Origin: Synaphobranchus kaupii
Lineage: Eukaryota > Chordata > Actinopteri > Anguilliformes > Synaphobranchidae
Direction: 5' to 3'
DNA: 64,000 bases
NCBI GenBank assembly: GCA_029718625.1
Contig: CM056377.1
Span: forward strand, 35,843,457-35,907,456
Below are positions 59,301-61,639 of the stretch, piece by piece. Within the stretch, counting starts at the first letter, position 1; every line of letters begins with the position of its first letter. Position numbers and translations under genes: made by a program. The notes beneath the pieces were generated by a model. It was not told the origin of the DNA. It saw only the letters and a list, made by a program, of their open reading frames with translations, and searched no databases.

Positions 59301-59520
59301 ACAGAACTGCCATGTTCCCACTCCACCACTAGAGGGAGCAAAAATTCCACTACTGACAGAATGGTCAGATTAGCCAATTCTCCACCCTCCACTTCTCCCG
59401 GATTCTTCTGCAAGATGCAAGCTAACTGCAGCTCAGGAGACTCACATAGGGATCATCCTCCTCGCACTGCTCCTCGGCTGCTCTGGGGTCAGGCTTGAGG
59501 ACGAGTTGCTGGATGGAGCC
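26107..59520 (-). CDS. col15a1: Collagen alpha-1(XV) chain, 3' 40 coding exons (5' end outside window)
   Basis: Multiplexin-family basement-membrane collagen and chondroitin-sulfate proteoglycan of the extracellular matrix. On the minus strand the exons give, in order, the end of the TSPN/laminin-G-like domain, an acidic Ser-Gly linker, many short Gly-X-Y blocks separated by non-collagenous breaks, a trimerization domain, a hinge and an endostatin-type domain with stop TAA at 26,107-26,109. Nearly all exons are phase 0-0 with GT-AG junctions, as in fibril-associated collagens. I chose XV over its paralog XVIII because of the segment [19 protein letters not shown] before the trimerization domain, the [14 protein letters not shown] block, GLGF..E followed by EGSG, and the endostatin sequence ([33 protein letters not shown]), all close to known XV. 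Human COL15A1 has 42 exons, so probably only a few are missing upstream. Two one-base frame problems are described separately. Fish have a and b copies; I cannot say which this is. Confidence 0.95.
27304..27419 (-). CDS. col15a1: col15a1 exon: endostatin/restin domain, middle
   Basis: 116 nt, phase 0 in and phase 2 out. [17 protein letters not shown] leads to [17 protein letters not shown], with the Trp codon split across the intron. Nearly identical motifs occur in human XV. Acceptor TTCCTTAG, donor GTGAGC. Confidence 0.97.
27719..27916 (-). CDS. col15a1: col15a1 exon: endostatin/restin domain, N-terminal third
   Basis: 198 nt (66 codons), phase 0-0. It begins [20 protein letters not shown] and includes the first endostatin cysteine (ADYQCY), the TYRAFLSS helix and MPILNLK. 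The fold is the C-type-lectin-like endostatin domain, releasable by proteolysis and anti-angiogenic in mammals. Acceptor CCCCCCAG, donor GTGAAG. Confidence 0.97.
28523..28582 (-). CDS. col15a1: col15a1 exon: NC1 hinge, part 2
   Basis: 60 nt, phase 0-0, [20 protein letters not shown], acceptor GGTTTCAG, donor GTAAGA. It sits just before the endostatin exon and has no collagen pattern. It might be one of several hinge exons subject to alternative use. Confidence 0.78.
29525..29623 (-). CDS. col15a1: col15a1 exon: NC1 hinge, part 1
   Basis: 99 nt, phase 0-0, beginning [20 protein letters not shown] and ending LITQ. Low-complexity, Ser/Pro-rich sequence is expected of the protease-sensitive hinge between trimerization and endostatin domains. 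Acceptor CTTCTCAG, donor GTAAAT. No family motif; support is frame, phase and position. Confidence 0.85.
30172..30325. repeat. Probable SINE-like dispersed repeat in col15a1 intron
   Basis: TTTTTCAGCTTTATTGGACA, followed by GACAAGAAGAATGGGGCGC and a tRNA-like tail with GTGCTCTACAGGCCACACCG. The pattern of a Pol III-type promoter relic and family membership are from recollection of similar fish repeats. Confidence 0.4.
30413..30541 (-). CDS. col15a1: col15a1 exon: C-terminal trimerization domain
   Basis: 129 nt (43 codons), phase 0-0. It begins [20 protein letters not shown] and continues through [20 protein letters not shown]. The pattern of an amphipathic start, EGT..YV.....LYIRVR.GW.K(L/V)Q is the compact trimerization domain of multiplexins that registers the three chains at the start of NC1. 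Acceptor GCTGCAG, donor GTAATT. Confidence 0.96.
30794..30858 (-). CDS. col15a1: col15a1 exon: final Gly-X-Y triplets before trimerization domain
   Basis: 65 nt, phase 1 in and phase 0 out, [19 protein letters not shown] then NP. Human XV has [19 protein letters not shown] at this place. Acceptor TTTTCAG, donor GTGAGT. Confidence 0.95.
31199..31343 (-). CDS. col15a1: col15a1 exon: last large collagenous block
   Basis: 145 nt, phase 0 in and phase 1 out. [18 protein letters not shown] leads to a Gly-Tyr-Gly-Arg-Pro-Gly segment and a Pro-rich end (PPPLFGSG). [14 protein letters not shown](F/Y)GRPG is diagnostic for collagen XV. Acceptor TTTCAG, donor GTAAGA. Confidence 0.95.
32046..32144 (-). 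CDS. col15a1: col15a1 exon: eleven Gly-X-Y triplets
   Basis: 99 nt, phase 0-0. It begins [19 protein letters not shown] and ends RSGLV. Acceptor GGCTCCCAG, donor GTGAGT. Confidence 0.95.
32391..32416 (-). CDS. col15a1: col15a1 micro-exon (26 nt), NC segment
   Basis: 26 nt restoring phase 0, DSWLPEGVA including the split first codon. Acceptor TTCTCACAG and perfect donor GTAAGT. Its phase (1 to 0) fits exactly between the two flanking collagenous exons. Confidence 0.82.
32542..32619 (-). CDS. col15a1: col15a1 exon: NC segment with cysteine into Gly-X-Y
   Basis: 78 nt, phase 1 in and phase 1 out. It reads [20 protein letters not shown] and then FPGSM. It carries the second Cys of this break. 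Acceptor TTTTTGTAG, donor GTAAGC. Confidence 0.9.
33226..33253 (-). CDS. col15a1: col15a1 micro-exon (28 nt), NC segment
   Basis: 28 nt, starting phase 0 and ending phase 1, INGNTDSTP plus G. Acceptor TTGACCAG and donor GTGAGC are both good, and the phase change is matched exactly by the next exon. There is an Asn-Asn-Thr-like sequon (GNTD). No Gly-X-Y pattern, so the support is splice sites and phase only. Confidence 0.75.
34074..34095. repeat. (GA)n microsatellite
   Basis: About eleven GA dinucleotides in the intron 33,254-34,931, which otherwise holds nothing recognisable. Confidence 0.9.
34932..34991 (-). CDS. col15a1: col15a1 exon: Gly-Pro-Pro block with a cysteine
   Basis: 60 nt, phase 0-0, [20 protein letters not shown]. 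The Cys in the LNCPKG break may form an interchain disulfide, by analogy with conserved NC cysteines of human XV. Acceptor TTCGCAG, donor GTAAGT. Confidence 0.93.
35896..35952 (-). CDS. col15a1: col15a1 exon: Gly-X-Y ending in SVSQP
   Basis: 57 nt, phase 0-0, [19 protein letters not shown]; the pattern is lost after RGD-S, a short break. The RGD here is a possible integrin motif but lies at a helix edge, so function is uncertain. Acceptor GTTCCAG, donor GTGAGT. Confidence 0.92.
36370..36745. repeat. GC-rich island in intron, probably a dispersed repeat
   Basis: Abrupt change to CpG-rich sequence (CCGATTCGGGAGAGTGCAGG, CCGAAACACGTGGTGTCGCC, GGGCGATGTATTCGCC) within an AT-rich intron. It resembles a repeat I recall from other aquatic genomes but cannot name. 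It has no coding signal. Confidence 0.35.
37208..37261 (-). CDS. col15a1: col15a1 exon: six Gly-X-Y triplets (KGEFG block)
   Basis: 54 nt, phase 0-0, [18 protein letters not shown]; joined to the next exon it makes [14 protein letters not shown], nearly identical to human collagen XV. Acceptor TTTTGCAG, donor GTATGT. Confidence 0.95.
37453..37488 (-). CDS. col15a1: col15a1 exon: four Gly-X-Y triplets
   Basis: 36 nt, phase 0-0, [12 protein letters not shown], acceptor TTATACAG, donor GTGAGA. Only 88 nt of intron separate it from the upstream exon. Confidence 0.92.
37577..37666 (-). CDS. col15a1: col15a1 exon: Gly-X-Y with internal NC break
   Basis: 90 nt, phase 0-0. GEKGES, then a break ([14 protein letters not shown]), then [10 protein letters not shown]. 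Human XV has a break of similar size and place (GAILTED...). Acceptor TGTGTGCAG follows a CA/GT microsatellite; donor GTCAGT. Confidence 0.92.
38028..38232. mobile_element. Short inverted-repeat element (MITE)
   Basis: AGGTGTCCAATCTTATCC and AGGGCCGGTACGGG at the left are mirrored by CCGGCCCTTTTCGGAT and GACTGGTCACCCCTG at the right. The inner CAGGTTTTTGTTTTAGCCCA mirrors TGGGCTAAAACAAAAACATG. About 200 bp, no ORF. Confidence 0.75.
38363..38425 (-). CDS. col15a1: col15a1 exon: seven Gly-X-Y triplets
   Basis: 63 nt, phase 0-0, beginning [16 protein letters not shown] and ending [15 protein letters not shown] is shared with human collagen XV at the corresponding place. Acceptor CTTTCCAG, donor GTAAGC. 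Confidence 0.95.
40200..40316. repeat. CA-rich microsatellite region
   Basis: Imperfect (CA)n with CG and AG variants, about 55 nt from the donor of exon 40,370-40,405. Confidence 0.85.
40370..40405 (-). CDS. col15a1: col15a1 exon: four Gly-X-Y triplets
   Basis: 36 nt, phase 0-0, [12 protein letters not shown], acceptor TGTTGCAG, donor GTAAGC. Confidence 0.93.
40904..40969 (-). CDS. col15a1: col15a1 exon: N-glycosylatable non-collagenous segment
   Basis: 66 nt, phase 0-0, beginning [20 protein letters not shown] and ending PM at GTGAGT. It contains two N-glycosylation sequons (NDT, NFT). Human XV has a comparable break with Asn-Ile-Thr and Asn-Phe-Ser before a GPPGP block. Confidence 0.92.
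41594..41677 (-). CDS. col15a1: col15a1 exon: Gly-X-Y block ending in NC segment
   Basis: 84 nt, phase 0-0. [18 protein letters not shown] is followed by [11 protein letters not shown], where the triplet pattern ends. Acceptor GTTACAG, donor GTGAGT. It is separated from the upstream exon by only 92 nt. Confidence 0.93.
41770..41805 (-). CDS. col15a1: col15a1 exon: four Gly-X-Y triplets
   Basis: 36 nt, phase 0-0, [12 protein letters not shown], acceptor TCTGCAG, donor GTACAG. Confidence 0.93.
42345..42407 (-). CDS. col15a1: col15a1 exon: seven Gly-X-Y triplets
   Basis: 63 nt, phase 0-0, beginning [16 protein letters not shown] and ending LPGLR, acceptor GCTTCCAG, donor GTTAGT. Confidence 0.94.
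43045..43077 (-). CDS. col15a1: col15a1 exon: short block with imperfect triplet
   Basis: 33 nt, phase 0-0, [11 protein letters not shown]; the Gly spacing slips by one residue at GVGEK, a small interruption within the helix. The acceptor is TTTTTTTTAAG, with a T-rich tract. Confidence 0.88.
43196..43231 (-). CDS. col15a1: col15a1 exon: four Gly-X-Y triplets
   Basis: 36 nt, phase 0-0, [12 protein letters not shown], acceptor TTTTGCAG, donor GTAGGA. Confidence 0.94.
43712..43771 (-). CDS. col15a1: col15a1 exon: EGSG break returning to Gly-X-Y
   Basis: 60 nt, phase 0-0, [20 protein letters not shown]. Acceptor GCATGCAG; donor GTGAGT lies inside a short TGAG (coding-strand) tandem repeat seen at 43,681-43,711. 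Confidence 0.92.
43887..44021 (-). CDS. col15a1: col15a1 exon: long Gly-X-Y block into a GLGF break
   Basis: 135 nt, phase 0-0. It starts [19 protein letters not shown], continues with Gly-Pro-Pro repeats and ends [10 protein letters not shown], where the triplet pattern stops. Collagen XV has GLGF with acidic residues and then EGSG at the matching break, supporting XV rather than XVIII. Acceptor CCTCTTAG, donor GTGAGC. Confidence 0.95.
44298..44333 (-). CDS. col15a1: col15a1 exon: four Gly-X-Y triplets
   Basis: 36 nt, phase 0-0, [12 protein letters not shown], acceptor CCTCAAAG and donor GTACAT. Confidence 0.92.
44614..44667 (-). CDS. col15a1: col15a1 exon: six Gly-X-Y triplets
   Basis: 54 nt, phase 0-0, [18 protein letters not shown], acceptor CTGTTTTAG and donor GTAAGA. 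54 nt is the classical collagen exon unit. Confidence 0.94.
45111..45289. mobile_element. Short foldback element (MITE), GGGCCTGATTTACTAA ends
   Basis: AGGGCCTGATTTACTAAGAC at the left is the reverse complement of the right end. The arms continue through GTGCAAAACCATTTAGC and AACCAATAACATGACCAATG almost to the centre, giving a 179-bp near-palindrome. Confidence 0.88.
46338..46624. mobile_element. hAT-like MITE with CACTGCA ends
   Basis: CACTGCAAAAACCAAAATAT at the left and the complement of ATAGACTCTTTCTGCAGTG at the right. Inner arms are GACTTAAAATCTTATTT and AAATAAGATTTTAAGTC. CACTGCAAAA termini are a frequent hAT-type MITE end in fish. No clear 8-bp duplication was seen. Confidence 0.75.
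46967..47029 (-). CDS. col15a1: col15a1 exon: acidic Ser-Gly-Ser-Gly non-collagenous segment
   Basis: 63 nt, phase 0-0, beginning [18 protein letters not shown] and ending PGE at donor GTACTG. The repeated Ser-Gly followed by acidic residues is the clearest potential glycosaminoglycan site in the window. Acceptor TTATTGCAG. Confidence 0.9.
47333..47482 (-). CDS. col15a1: col15a1 exon: two Gly-X-Y stretches around a short break
   Basis: 150 nt, phase 0-0, the longest pure collagen exon here. [17 protein letters not shown] is followed by a break ([12 protein letters not shown]) and then [19 protein letters not shown]. Acceptor CCTATAG, donor GTGAGT. Confidence 0.94.
47870..47932 (-). CDS. col15a1: col15a1 exon: acidic non-collagenous segment
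   Basis: 63 nt, phase 0-0, [20 protein letters not shown] then I. Ser-Gly flanked by Asp/Glu makes it a candidate chondroitin-sulfate attachment segment. Acceptor ATTTGCAG, donor GTGAGT. Confidence 0.9.
48036..48113 (-). CDS. col15a1: col15a1 exon: Gly-X-Y block ending in a non-collagenous break
   Basis: 78 nt, phase 0-0. It begins [20 protein letters not shown] and loses the Gly pattern at SAPRRS before the donor GTGTGT. This is the start of an NC interruption continued by the next exon. Confidence 0.92.
48160..49745. repeat. Second minisatellite, ~31-32-bp unit, about 50 copies
   Basis: The unit is CACTGTCTCAATAACATAAC followed by TCACACACACAG, with a shorter variant using CTAACATACAGTAACTC. 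Higher-order blocks of several units recur (for example around 49,000-49,400). It begins about 50 nt upstream of exon 48,036-48,113 within the intron to 50,549. Confidence 0.95.
50550..50612 (-). CDS. col15a1: col15a1 exon: seven Gly-X-Y triplets
   Basis: 63 nt, phase 0-0, beginning [16 protein letters not shown] and ending GDK at donor GTATGA. The acceptor ACACAG is preceded directly by a run of 20 C on the coding strand (G20 at 50,619-50,638), which forms the polypyrimidine tract. Confidence 0.93.
50619..50638. repeat. G20 tract serving as the polypyrimidine tract of a col15a1 acceptor
   Basis: On the coding (minus) strand it is C20 followed by CACACAG and the exon, so the tract is part of the splice acceptor for exon 50,550-50,612. 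Confidence 0.9.
51968..52389. mobile_element. Inverted-terminal-repeat element, GTGTCCGAATCAG family, copy 1
   Basis: TGTGTCTGAATCAGCACCCT at the left and CTCTGATTCGGACACA at the right. The internal sequence (TTTTCAAGAAGTACACAAAC, ATGAGGCGCAGCTTCG) is shared with the pair at 54.9-56.2 kb, but this copy is about 270 bp shorter. Confidence 0.82.
52494..52681. repeat. 37-bp tandem repeat, five copies
   Basis: Unit TCTTATGTCTCAATCTCTCT followed by GTGGTAAAACCAGCAGG, nearly identical between copies, about 180 nt downstream of exon 52,862-52,888 in the transcript. Confidence 0.95.
52862..52888 (-). CDS. col15a1: col15a1 exon: three Gly-X-Y triplets
   Basis: 27 nt (GIRGKDGDA), phase 0-0, acceptor TGTTTCAG and donor GTGAGT. 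It is nine residues of uninterrupted Gly-X-Y, a 27-nt size common in this gene class. Confidence 0.88.
53285..53378. repeat. Tandem duplication of ~44 bp
   Basis: AACCAGGTTGTGTTATACTG and the following TAAAGAGTAATGTGGCAGGT occur twice in a row with one or two differences. Confidence 0.85.
54033..54210 (-). CDS. col15a1: col15a1 exon: first collagenous block, broken by a +1 homopolymer insertion
   Basis: Acceptor CTCACAG, donor GTAAGT. The first part is perfect Gly-X-Y ([19 protein letters not shown]); the last part is Gly-X-Y again ([19 protein letters not shown]) but in the next frame. The switch lies in a run of seven C (G7 at 54,153-54,159 on the plus strand); six would keep the frame and give 59 codons, phase 0-0. 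As written, translation reaches a TAG six codons later. Because exons on both sides are intact, an assembly error or recent indel is more likely than a dead gene. Confidence 0.9.
54320..54366 (-). CDS. col15a1: col15a1 small linker exon with tandem acceptor
   Basis: 47 nt, starting in phase 1 and ending in phase 0 at a perfect GTAAGT donor. It reads [16 protein letters not shown] when the upstream acceptor AG of the CAGCAG pair is skipped; using the first AG instead adds one codon (exon to 54,369). It contains another Ser-Gly and leads straight into Lys plus the first Gly-X-Y block. Confidence 0.85.
54872..56244. mobile_element. Head-to-head pair of GTGTCCGAATCAG elements (1.37-kb palindrome)
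   Basis: Two ~690-bp copies in opposite orientation meet at about 55,558, where GAGTGCTGATTC and GAATCAGCACTC face each other. Both outer ends read GTGTCCGAATCAGAGCTCTA. The arms are closely similar along their full length (for example AGATCTGGCAACCCTGCGCC against its near-complement at 55,850-55,880). No transposase; the small ORFs are not protein-like. Confidence 0.88.
56413..56554 (-). CDS. col15a1: col15a1 exon: acidic, Ser-Gly-containing linker
   Basis: 47 codons plus one base. Acceptor CCCCCTCCAG, donor GTGAGG. It begins [20 protein letters not shown] and continues with EEDAYSGD and later a Ser-rich stretch. The acidic context around Ser-Gly suits glycosaminoglycan attachment, which is established for collagen XV; the specific site is inference. 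It ends in phase 1, which fixes the reading of the following small exon. Confidence 0.88.
56700..56713 (+). promoter_or_regulatory. Candidate CTCF-binding motif
   Basis: CCAGTAGGGGGCGC matches the CTCF core consensus (CCASYAGRKGGCRS) at every position. It lies in a GC-rich patch (56,690-57,000) upstream of exon 56,413-56,554. Occupancy is not known. Confidence 0.4.
58160..58183. repeat. Poly-G tract (24 G)
   Basis: Uninterrupted G run in the intron 56,555-58,810. The rest of that intron is AT-rich and shows nothing else recognisable apart from the GC patch at its left end. Confidence 0.95.
58811..58910 (-). CDS. col15a1: col15a1 exon: acidic linker after TSPN (one base out of phase)
   Basis: Acceptor TATGTCAG, donor GTAAGA. 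The downstream part reads [19 protein letters not shown] and on to SSPW, ending in phase 0 and joining correctly to the next exon. The exon is 100 nt, one more than the 99 needed to start in phase 0 after the upstream exon; read straight from that exon it gives ASGYGK and then a stop. An extra A (58,894-58,895) or G (58,888-58,891) would explain it. The alternative is an unseen small exon of length 2 mod 3 in 58,911-59,445. Confidence 0.8.
59446..59520 (-). CDS. col15a1: col15a1 exon: end of TSPN (laminin-G-like) domain
   Basis: 25 codons, phase 0 at both ends. It begins [19 protein letters not shown] and continues with an acidic EEDDPY tail. The GS(I/L)QQL..PDPR.AEE.C pattern is the last strand of the thrombospondin-N-like domain of multiplexins. 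Acceptor TTTGTACAG, donor GTGAGT. The preceding TSPN exons were not found up to 64,000 and must lie outside the window. Confidence 0.9.
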
Positions 59521-59569
59521 CTGTACAAATGGAGAGACACGAAGAAAGAAAGATAAATAGAACTGGTAG

Positions 59570-59772
59570 ACTTTTACATTTTAGGCATTCAGGAGACACT
59601 CCTAGAGCAACTTTATTCTTACATATGACACATTTATACAGCTGAATATTTACTTTAGTATATCAGGCTGAGCACCTGGATTAAGACTACAACAGTAGTG
59701 CCGCACCTGGGAATTGAACTTGCAACACTAGAGTTGCAAGCACGTTTTCCTGACCCTTATGCTAACCTGCTA
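59570..59772. repeat. Dispersed teleost repeat (SINE/L2-like), third copy
   Basis: GACTTTTACATTTTAGGCAT, then ATTTATACAGCTGAATATTT, CACCTGGGAATTGAACTTGC and GACCCTTATGCTAACCTGCT, in the same order as in the 21.8-22.0 kb copy. Confidence 0.6.
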
Positions 59773-59867
59773 CCAATAGAAGAGAGGACAGTGTTCAGCA
59801 TTACAGAGCTACACAGATCACCCCACACACGCACAAACATGCAGGCATGAATATGCACACACTCATG

Positions 59868-59870
<3 letters not shown>

Positions 59871-59921
<51 letters not shown>

Positions 59922-59967
59922 GACACACGCACATACAGACACAGACACACACACACACACACACACT
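59871..59967. repeat. (CA)n microsatellite
   Basis: About 23 perfect CA units followed by an imperfect second run with CAGACA interruptions. Confidence 0.95.
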
Positions 59968-60649
59968 ACACAAGCTATCATCAGGCTCTGGTGACTGGAG
60001 GAATGTTACATGTGGAGAGGTGCCAGGCACAGGAAAGGAATCACTCACAGACCTTGTTGTCCAAGTCCAAATCCCACTTCCAAAAGCAATGCACAAGATA
60101 CCGACTGTCTTGCCAGCACTAGAGCTGGGACCACGTTGGCTCAAACACCTTCAGCTTCACTACCACTGGACAGTTTGAAATGAGTGTGATGTGTCACGCA
60201 ATTAAAGATACGCCAGGACTACAGAGAAATGACTCTTGTAAGTTATTGAGAGTAACATTAGCTTCTAAAGGCTAAAGGCCAAAGGTGGGGCAGGCAATTA
60301 ATTAAAGCACAGTGTGCACAGAGTATACAATTTGACAACTGTTCCTTCAAGCAGGCACTGGGGACAGAGGGGAACGTAAATGGTGGCATACCAAATGGGC
60401 GACATCTGCCTAGGCCATAAATAATAATCTCAAGTTAAAAATAAGTAAAGCATTTTCATTTCCTTTTAGGATTTGGAAATAGAGCAAACGAGACATGCTG
60501 GGTCTCAAACTGATTAGTGAATAGTGCTTCTGGCACCACAGCATTTTGTTAAAGTTATCAATGTGACCTCAGGAAACTCCAGTCAGACTGCAGGCGGATC
60601 CCCCGGTTTGACCGCTGCACCTTATTGGCCCTTGACCATTAGCACCAGA

Positions 60650-61140
60650 AAAGTACCTCCTCTGTTCCCGTAAGCAGAACGTCCCGCCCCCGTGGGGGTT
60701 TATAGGCGCGCGGCCAGGCCCCCGCCCCCTTGGAGCCGCGCGGTTCTCAGCGGAGGAAGAGCGGATCCCATTACCCGCGGCAATGGCTTCCCCAGCCTGC
60801 CTCATTAGCACTACCCCCCCCTTCCTCCCTCCCGTGTAAATGCAAATTCGAGGGCAGCTGTGCTTCGGCTCCTCTGGTTGCCAGCGTCGGGGTCAGACCC
60901 GGGCTCCCTCGTGGGCGCGGCTCACCCAGTGGTGACCCGGTCTAGTATCCGCAGAGCGAGAGCCCCGGGGGCCGCCACGTCACCAGCGCCTTCTCCTTCG
61001 CTTAGCGATGCAGAAGCCAGACGAGCTGAACTTCAAACACGGCCCAGATAAAATATGGCGGGGTTCCACGTGGAAGCGGGCCCGCTCCGCACGACCCAAT
61101 AAGGGCCCCTCGCTGGCTTCGGCCAGGGGGTTCACCTTCG
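60650..61140. other. GC/CpG-rich block in the upstream col15a1 intron
   Basis: CpG-dense sequence (GGCGCGCGGCCAGG, GGAGCCGCGCGG, GGGGGCCGCCACG) between AT-rich flanks. No exon with splice sites or signal peptide was found. An internal promoter or enhancer is possible but unsupported beyond base composition. Confidence 0.3.
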
Positions 61141-61275
61141 GTGTGAGCGTTTGCCAAATTAATAAATGAAGATGCAGTCTGTGTACCACTGGCACACACC
61201 ACCCTATTTTATATATATATTGTTTTTTACCAGTTTTCCACCCAGAGTGTAGTCATTGTGTGGAAGGACTAAAGC

Positions 61276-61620
61276 TGTGTCCGAATCAGCACCCTTCCAT
61301 ATGACTGAGTATGCATGCTTGTTGAGTAGACAGGACGTGAAAGTAGTTAAGTAAGTGAAATATTCTTTAAATGCAGTATACTTAAAACCCCCGTATGATA
61401 TACGTACTTACTTCCGGTGTTTTGCTGAGTATATTTGGGAGCATTCTTTTTCAAGAAGTACGCAAACATTTTGGTCGCATAAATATGATGCGTAGCTTCG
61501 TTTATAAAAATGTGACACGGCCACGCAAGGGTGGGACGTCTTACGACACTTCCACAGTGCGGTTGGAAAATAGCATGAGGATAAACAGTGTAAACAGTAC
61601 ACAGTTGCTAGTACACACCT
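61276..61620. mobile_element. GTGTCCGAATCAG family, copy 4 (right end truncated)
   Basis: TGTGTCCGAATCAGCACCCT at the left, then the shared GGGAGCATTCTTTTTCAAGA and GTGGGACGTCTTACGACACT. The right end lacks the CTGATTCGGACAC terminus. Confidence 0.75.
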
Positions 61621-61639
61621 TAGGAAAACGCCCGCTCCA

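Noticed and set aside
59358..59407. A possible 50-nt exon ([15 protein letters not shown]) that would fix the phase problem before 58,910
   Set aside because: It would leave an intron of only 38 nt before the TSPN exon's donor, too short for vertebrate splicing.
26107..59520. Identification as col18a1 instead of col15a1
   Set aside because: The sequences before the trimerization domain, the KGEFG..GRPGRPG block and the endostatin motifs fit XV better, and the N-terminal endostatin His cluster typical of XVIII is absent.
59863..60144. ORF with SSSAGKTVGILCIAFGSG as a possible further TSPN exon
   Set aside because: It includes the (CA)n tract, matches no TSPN strand pattern that I can recognise, and lacks a matching acceptor and phase.
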